A stretch of 10,289 bases of DNA from Acidobacteriota bacterium. Lineage in GTDB: Bacteria > Acidobacteriota > Aminicenantia > Aminicenantales > Aminicenantaceae. Each line of letters starts with the position of its first letter. Position 1 is the stretch's first letter. Of the stretch, positions 5,856 to 10,289 are shown one piece after another. The stretch spans positions 1 through 10,289 of the forward strand of contig JAUWSR010000115.1 in the NCBI GenBank assembly GCA_030609975.1, read 5' to 3'. The position numbers and the translations under genes were made by a program. The notes below the pieces were generated by a model that searched no databases, was not told the origin of the DNA, and worked only from the letters and a program-made list of their open reading frames with translations.

Positions 5856-7802
5856 TCATCCTCCTACACTAGCGTCGATCATCTCGTATATTTGTTGGGG
5901 TGTGACATTCTTGACGGAAATAGCGGCTCTCAGGCAGGTGGCGGAACAGGTGCCGCAGCCTTCGCACAGGACATCGTTGACCACAGCTTTGCCGTCTTCC
6001 AGCGAAATGGCATCATAGGGACAGACATCCACGCACATATTGCAGCCTGTGCAGAGGTTTTTGACCACTTTGGCCACCATGGGTGAATGAAAAAGCCTCT
6101 CCTGAGAGAGGATGCCGATGGCTTTGGCGGCTGCTCCGCTGGCTTGAGCGACGGCTTCCGGAATATCCTTGGGAGCTTGAACGGCTCCTGCGTAAAAAAT
6201 TCCTGCCGTAACGCTTTCCACCGGTTTGAGTTTGGGATGAGCTTCTGCCAAAAAGCCATCTTTATCCACAGCAACTTTAAAGGTTCTGGCTAACTTATCC
6301 GCGCCTTCTGAGGGGCGCATGGCCATAGCCAGGACCACCAGGTCGGCGTCGATCTCCACGGGTTTGCCGATCAGGGTGTCCGTACCCCAAACCTTGATCT
6401 TGCCGTTTTCCTCGAAGATCTTGGAGACCTTTCCGCGCAGGTAGAGAACGCCGTCTTCTTCGGTCGTGCGCTGAACGAACTCTTCGTAGTTCTTTCCCCC
6501 TGAGCGGATATCGATATAGAAGATGTAGGCCTGTCCATCGTGGACTTTGTGCTTGTAGAGCATGGCGTGTTTAGCTGTATACATACAGCAGATCTTGGAG
6601 CAGTAGGCGCAGTGGATCTCGGGATCACGTGAGCCGGCACACTGGATAAAGACCACTTCCTTGGGTTCTTTGTGGTCGGAGGGCCGGAGCACCTTGCCCT
6701 GGGTGGGGCCGGAGGCAGAGAGTAGACGTTCAAACTGCAGTCCGTCCATAACATCTGCGTACTTGCCATAGCCATATTCCGCCATTTCTTCTTTACCGTA
6801 GAGGTCATAACCGGTCGCCAATACGATGGCTCCGATCTCTTCCTCGACGATCTCGGGTTTCATATCAAAATCGATGGCGCCGGGATCGCAGACATCGGCA
6901 CATTTCCCGCAGGCGATGGGCATCAAGCCCGGACAGCCCGTGATATCCAGGGTGTAAAGTGCCGGGATAGCCTGAGCAAAAGGGATGTAAATGGCTTTAC
7001 GCCCAGTCAATCCCAGGTCGAATTCATTGGACTGCACCACAGGACAGACCCTGGTGCATTCATCGCACAGCGTGCACGCATCAGTAACGAAGGTGGGCTT
7101 TTTGAGGATCTTTGCCTTAAAATTGCCCACGTATCCGGTGATCTCCTGAACTTCGCTGTAGACCATGAGTTTGATCTTGGGGTGTTTGGAAACTTCCACC
7201 ATCTTGGGTGTCAGGATACATTGGGAACAGTCCAAGGTAGGGAAGGTCTCCGAAAGCTGGATCATGTGGCCGCCGATCGAAGGGGATCGCTCCACCAGGA
7301 CGACCTCAAAGCCAGTGTTGGCCATATCGAGAGCAGCCTGGATACCGGCGATCCCTCCTCCCACGACCAAGGCTCTGCGCGTAACGGGAATTCCAATGGG
7401 TTCCAGGGATTCATTTTGGCGGACGCGTTCCACCGCGCTGACGGTGATCTTTTCCGCTTTGACGGTAGCCTTGTCCATATCCTTATGAACCCAGCTGCAC
7501 TGCTCGCGGATATTGGCGATCTCGCACTGGAACTCATTGATCCCGGCAGCTTTGGCGGCATTCCGGAAGGTGGTCTCGTGCAGATTTGGGGAGCAGCAGG
7601 CTACCACGATGTTGTCGAGATTTTTTTCTTTGATCGCCTCTTCGATCCGCTTCTGACCGGGATCGGAGCACATGTAAACATAATCTTCAGCGTGGTCCAC
7701 GCCTGCGTGTTTATTGAGTTTGTCTGCGACCTTCTTGACATCGACCGTACCGGCAATGTTGATTCCGCAGTGGCAAACAAAAACACCCGTCCGTTTTTTC
7801 AT
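5856..7802 (-). CDS. hdrA: HdrA-like flavin-based electron-bifurcating subunit
   Basis: HdrA is the FAD subunit where electron bifurcation occurs in heterodisulfide reductase complexes. This 648-residue copy has every expected part in order: an N-terminal domain with VCHCG (C10, C12), MCSDPGQ (C45) and CCSP (C69, C70); an FAD-binding VVGGGIAGIQAA (147-158) followed by the HdrA-specific TLDCSQCILTPKM (189-201); an inserted ferredoxin-like part with CTLCDECTRVCP (C243, C246, C249, C253) and C290, C298, C301, C305; the CAGSRD...HCAYCSKICC block (388-406) of the thioredoxin-reductase-like domain; and a C-terminal 2[4Fe-4S] ferredoxin domain (C584, C587, C590, C594; C613, C616, C619, C623). It is full length, with no selenocysteine or frameshift. 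It overlaps korC by ATGA and lies 2 bp before the mvhD start. No hdrB or hdrC accompanies it in the window. In this operon it is the likely hub between FlxABCD, Kor and the fumarate reductase-like pair. Confidence 0.95.
   Translation of the reverse strand: MKKRTGVFVCHCGINIAGTVDVKKVADKLNKHAGVDHAEDYVYMCSDPGQKRIEEAIKEKNLDNIVVACCSPNLHETTFRNAAKAAGINEFQCEIANIREQCSWVHKDMDKATVKAEKITVSAVERVRQNESLEPIGIPVTRRALVVGGGIAGIQAALDMANTGFEVVLVERSPSIGGHMIQLSETFPTLDCSQCILTPKMVEVSKHPKIKLMVYSEVQEITGYVGNFKAKILKKPTFVTDACTLCDECTRVCPVVQSNEFDLGLTGRKAIYIPFAQAIPALYTLDITGCPGLMPIACGKCADVCDPGAIDFDMKPEIVEEEIGAIVLATGYDLYGKEEMAEYGYGKYADVMDGLQFERLLSASGPTQGKVLRPSDHKEPKEVVFIQCAGSRDPEIHCAYCSKICCMYTAKHAMLYKHKVHDGQAYIFYIDIRSGGKNYEEFVQRTTEEDGVLYLRGKVSKIFEENGKIKVWGTDTLIGKPVEIDADLVVLAMAMRPSEGADKLARTFKVAVDKDGFLAEAHPKLKPVESVTAGIFYAGAVQAPKDIPEAVAQASGAAAKAIGILSQERLFHSPMVAKVVKNLCTGCNMCVDVCPYDAISLEDGKAVVNDVLCEGCGTCSATCLRAAISVKNVTPQQIYEMIDASVGG
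5860..5865 (-). promoter_or_regulatory. Ribosome binding site deciding the mvhD start
   Basis: On the minus strand AGGAGG occupies these bases, directly against the first possible ATG (5857-5859) and 6 bp before the second (5851-5853). The spacing favours the second start. The site lies within the last codons of hdrA, so translation of mvhD is likely coupled to that of hdrA. Confidence 0.7.
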
Positions 7803-8353
7803 TTTTTCTTTTCCTTAAGAGATTCGATGCCGAAGTCATATCCTTTATCAAAGGCTTTCATGTTCATGTCGAGAAAACGATCAGGAATCAGACCGGGAAG
7901 GGCCTTCTTCATGACTTCAGGCGTCGTGATCTTGGTTATAGCCGTGAAAAATCCCAGCATGATCAGGTTGGCGAAGATGCGGTTGCCTAGCTCCTCAGCA
8001 AAGCGTGTGGAGGGGACGGAATAGAATTTGATCTTGCCCCGCACCGGCTTGGGTTTGACCAGATCGGTATCGATGATCAGGATCCCTTTATCGCTCAGGT
8101 CAGGCTCGTATAGATCATAGGCTTCTTGGGACATGCTGACCAGGATCTGAGGGGTGGTGATGTAGGGGTTGAGGATCCTTTCATCGGAAACGAGGAGCTG
8201 GGAAGCGCAGGCGCTGCCGCGGGCTTCGGGTCCAAAACTCTGATTCATGGTGGAGTATTTATTGCCGTAGAGGGAAAGAGCCTTTCCGGAAATAAGGGCC
8301 AAACGAATGATCCCTTGACCTCCAAAACCAGAAAATCGAATTTCTGTTGTCAT
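7799..8353 (-). CDS. korC: 2-oxoacid:ferredoxin oxidoreductase gamma subunit (KorC-like)
   Basis: Gamma subunit, the CoA-binding/structural domain of 2-oxoacid:ferredoxin oxidoreductases, made here as a separate 184-residue protein. The N-terminal GFGGQGI (9-15) and the later GPEARG (41-46) are the standard signatures of this domain. LNPYITTPQILVSMSQEAY and a GILIIDTDLV stretch follow, also typical. The length agrees with stand-alone KorC/PorG proteins. The start overlaps the korB stop as ATGA, with GGAG upstream, and the stop overlaps the hdrA start in the same way. Kor and hdrA are therefore joined without any gap, which argues for co-translation and possibly for physical association of Kor with the HdrA assembly. 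I see no missing key motif. The lysine-rich C-terminus (ESLKEKKK) is unremarkable. Confidence 0.93.
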   Translation of the reverse strand: MTTEIRFSGFGGQGIIRLALISGKALSLYGNKYSTMNQSFGPEARGSACASQLLVSDERILNPYITTPQILVSMSQEAYDLYEPDLSDKGILIIDTDLVKPKPVRGKIKFYSVPSTRFAEELGNRIFANLIMLGFFTAITKITTPEVMKKALPGLIPDRFLDMNMKAFDKGYDFGIESLKEKKK

Positions 8354-9219
8354 TTGCTTTCTCCGTAGGGGACGAATTTATCTCCCAGGACTCGGGTCAT
8401 GTGTGTGTTCATGGCCTCCAAGAAAGTGGGTTTATCTTTGTTAACGAATGTGCCCACGGTAAGTTTGCCCTGGAAAGAGATGTCTAGAGTGCGCGTATCA
8501 GCCCCGTGCTTGATCTCGGAATTGTCGTAGTAGTATTTCAGCAGGTTCAAACCATCTCCTAATCGATTTCGCCGGGCGTAAAGGGTTACACAGGGAGCGA
8601 TAACTTCAATAAAGGAGAATCCAGGTTTCCGTAAGGCTTCCTGCATTGACTTTGTGACGCGTCTGAGGTGAAGGGATGTCCAGCGAGCGACATAGGTGGC
8701 GCCGGCAGCTTCTGCCAAGTAGGGAAGGTTGAAGGAATATTCAAAGTTGCCGAAGGGAGCTGTGGAAGCGTTGGCTGAGATGGGTGTGGTGGGAGCGACT
8801 TGGCCTCCGGTCATGGCATAGTTGAAATTGTTGACGCAGACGACCATCAAGTCCATGTTACGGCGGGCGGCATGAATGAGATGGTTGCCTCCGATTCCGG
8901 AGAGATCTCCATCTCCGCTGAAGACCACCACTTTCATATGGGGAGCGGCCAGTTTGACGCCGGTGGCAAAGGGGATGGCCCGGCCGTGGGTGCTGTGGAA
9001 GGAGTCGAGCTTGACGTAACCGGCGACACGCCCCGTACAACCGATACCGGAGCAGATAGCAATCTTATCTAGATCGGATTTTTCTTTCTTCAAGGCTTCG
9101 GCAAAGGAGGTGACAACGGTACCGATGCCGCATCCTGCGCACCAAATATGGGGAATCCGGTCCATGCGAAGCAGATTTTCCATGGGATTTTTGGGTTCGG
9201 GCTTGGCTGCTTTTGTCAT
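8350..9219 (-). CDS. korB: 2-oxoacid:ferredoxin oxidoreductase beta subunit (KorB-like), thiamine diphosphate-binding
   Basis: Catalytic beta subunit carrying thiamine diphosphate and one [4Fe-4S] cluster. Of 289 residues, WCAGCGIG (26-33) supplies the first cysteine pair C27/C30, and further cysteines are C56 and C61. The diphosphate/Mg2+-binding motif is GDGDLSGIGGNH from about 102, ending in NNFNYAMTGGQ (130-140), which is characteristic of Kor/Por beta chains. STHGRAIPFATG (76-87) is also a family signature. The length is normal for KorB. The ATG at 9217-9219 overlaps the korA stop as ATGA and is preceded by AAGGAGG at a usual distance, so translation is probably coupled to korA. With korA and korC it forms the heterotrimer. 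No separate ferredoxin-like delta subunit is seen, although one could lie upstream of the window. Family assignment is strong, and exact substrate is inferred. Confidence 0.94.
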   Translation of the reverse strand: MTKAAKPEPKNPMENLLRMDRIPHIWCAGCGIGTVVTSFAEALKKEKSDLDKIAICSGIGCTGRVAGYVKLDSFHSTHGRAIPFATGVKLAAPHMKVVVFSGDGDLSGIGGNHLIHAARRNMDLMVVCVNNFNYAMTGGQVAPTTPISANASTAPFGNFEYSFNLPYLAEAAGATYVARWTSLHLRRVTKSMQEALRKPGFSFIEVIAPCVTLYARRNRLGDGLNLLKYYYDNSEIKHGADTRTLDISFQGKLTVGTFVNKDKPTFLEAMNTHMTRVLGDKFVPYGESK

Positions 9220-10289
9220 TTGACGGCCTCCTTGATGGCTTTTAAGATGTCATCGGGATCATGGACCCAGCCTCCCAGGTGCGGAACACTCACGACTTTG
9301 CATTTACCCTTAACCTGGCGTTCCACTTCCTGTACGACTTGACCTGCATTGATCTCGGGCATCACTATCGCTTTGACCTTTTTGGCCAAAGCCGCGATGC
9401 GTTTCTCCGGAAAGGGCCAGACTGTGATCAGCCGTATGGTTCCCACCTTGATACCGGCTTTTTTAGCGTCGTGCACAGCCTTGACAGCCACACGAGAGGT
9501 GATCCCGTAGGAGATGACCACGACTTCGGCGCCCTCGATGTCATTTTCTTCGAGTTGGATGATCTTGTCGGCGTTCTTATCGATCTTGTCGAGCAGGTGC
9601 TGCACTTTGACCTTCTGTGCGTCGGCGTTGATCACGGGATAGCCTCTCTCATCGTGAGTGAGGCCGGTGGTGTGGAAGCGATGTCCATCACCGACTTTGA
9701 CCATGAAGGGAATCCCATCCGTATCATTCTTGTAGGGGAGATATTCACCGACAGGGCCGGTGTACCATTTGCGGTCGACGAGCTCTATCTCCTCGGCCGG
9801 AGGGATAACCACCTTTTCGTGCATGTGTCCCACGCATTCATCCGTCATGACGAACACCGGTACCCGGTAGGTCTCAGACAGGTTGAAGGCTTCGATCGTC
9901 AGATCAAAGCACTCCTGAGGTGAATCCGGAGAGAGGGCGATGATGCGGTAGTCGCCGTGAGAGCCCCAGCGCGCTTGCATCATATCCTGCTGACCGGTCA
10001 GCGTGGGTAAACCTGTGGAGGGGCCGCCTCTCTGGACATTGGCGATCACCAATGGAGTTTCCATCATCGCAGCCAGGCCTATGTTTTCCATCATGAGCGA
10101 AAAACCTGGGCCGGAAGTTACGGTCATGGTCTTTTTTCCGCCCCATGCCCCACCGATCAGGGCTGCCATTGAGGCCAGCTCGTCTTCCATCTGGATAAAT
10201 ATCCCTCCCACCGTGGGAATACGGGAGGCAAACCGTTCGGCTGTCTCCGTGGAGGGTGTGATTGGATAACCGGCAAAGAACCGGCATCC
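9216..10289 (-). CDS. korA: 2-oxoacid:ferredoxin oxidoreductase alpha subunit (KorA-like), 5' end outside window
   Basis: Alpha subunit of a CoA-dependent 2-oxoacid:ferredoxin oxidoreductase, most likely 2-oxoglutarate:ferredoxin oxidoreductase (2-oxoglutarate + CoA + oxidised ferredoxin to succinyl-CoA + CO2 + reduced ferredoxin, reversible, cytoplasmic). The frame is open to the window edge. The first visible residues include GYPITPSTE (visible residues 7-15), the hallmark near the N-terminus of Kor/Vor alpha chains, so only roughly 15-25 residues should be missing. An internal start at 10211 would cut this motif off and is rejected. Further family motifs are TSGPGFSLM and RGGPSTGLPT, followed by the C-terminal domain with VVISYG and a final HDPDDILKAIKEAVK. 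357 residues are visible. The stop overlaps korB by ATGA. First visible gene of the operon. The family is secure. Substrate choice (2-oxoglutarate versus branched-chain 2-oxoacids or pyruvate) rests on motif type and on the fumarate reductase-like partner genes. Confidence 0.93.
   Translation of the reverse strand, partial: GCRFFAGYPITPSTETAERFASRIPTVGGIFIQMEDELASMAALIGGAWGGKKTMTVTSGPGFSLMMENIGLAAMMETPLVIANVQRGGPSTGLPTLTGQQDMMQARWGSHGDYRIIALSPDSPQECFDLTIEAFNLSETYRVPVFVMTDECVGHMHEKVVIPPAEEIELVDRKWYTGPVGEYLPYKNDTDGIPFMVKVGDGHRFHTTGLTHDERGYPVINADAQKVKVQHLLDKIDKNADKIIQLEENDIEGAEVVVISYGITSRVAVKAVHDAKKAGIKVGTIRLITVWPFPEKRIAALAKKVKAIVMPEINAGQVVQEVERQVKGKCKVVSVPHLGGWVHDPDDILKAIKEAVK

Noticed and set aside
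7182..8024. A 280-codon plus-strand open frame opposite hdrA and korC.
   Set aside because: It runs across two certain minus-strand genes and has no recognisable motif. Shadow frame.
9216..10211. Taking the GTG at 10211 as the true korA start.
   Set aside because: The frame continues upstream with GYPITPSTE, the conserved N-terminal motif of KorA, so the gene extends past the window edge.

Overview
The window is almost entirely one minus-strand operon of ten tightly packed genes, read from the right edge (10289) to about position 123. All ten encode soluble flavin, thiamine or iron-sulfur redox proteins of anaerobic metabolism. I see no membrane subunit, signal peptide, transposon, tRNA, rRNA or CRISPR. 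The dense [4Fe-4S] proteins, the ferredoxin-dependent 2-oxoacid oxidoreductase and the HdrA/MvhD/Flx-type genes point to a strictly anaerobic organism. A bacterium is most likely, for example a Desulfobacterota-like lineage or an uncultured candidate phylum. Base composition is near balanced by eye, and I cannot place the organism more precisely.

Layout in transcription order. (1) A 2-oxoacid:ferredoxin oxidoreductase: korA (9216-10289, 5' end outside the window), korB (8350-9219) and korC (7799-8353), each overlapping the next by an ATGA. (2) hdrA (5856-7802), the flavin-bifurcating type of heterodisulfide reductase subunit. (3) An NAD(P)H-linked electron-input module like FlxDCBA (Flox): an MvhD/FlxD protein (5431-5853), two related ferredoxin-like proteins FlxC (4400-5431) and FlxB (3358-4395), and the FAD/NAD(P)/[2Fe-2S] reductase FlxA (2544-3365). 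(4) A fumarate reductase/succinate dehydrogenase-like pair: an iron-sulfur protein (1809-2528) and a flavoprotein (123-1790), resembling soluble thiol:fumarate reductase (TfrB/TfrA) more than the membrane-bound enzymes. A weak intrinsic terminator candidate lies at 2-27, after about 120 bp of non-coding sequence that also holds small direct and inverted repeats.

The combination is the point of interest. No HdrB or HdrC gene is visible. The place HdrBC takes in HdrABC-FlxABCD operons is occupied by a fumarate reductase-like pair, and the Kor genes sit at the front. My inference is a soluble multi-enzyme assembly in which HdrA splits (or merges) electrons between NAD(P)H, ferredoxin/Kor and the fumarate/succinate couple. 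In one direction, NADH oxidation coupled to fumarate reduction would supply low-potential electrons for reductive carboxylation of succinyl-CoA to 2-oxoglutarate, so two difficult steps of a reductive TCA cycle would share one device. Protein families are assigned from motifs read directly in the translations. The coupling, substrates and direction are hypotheses.
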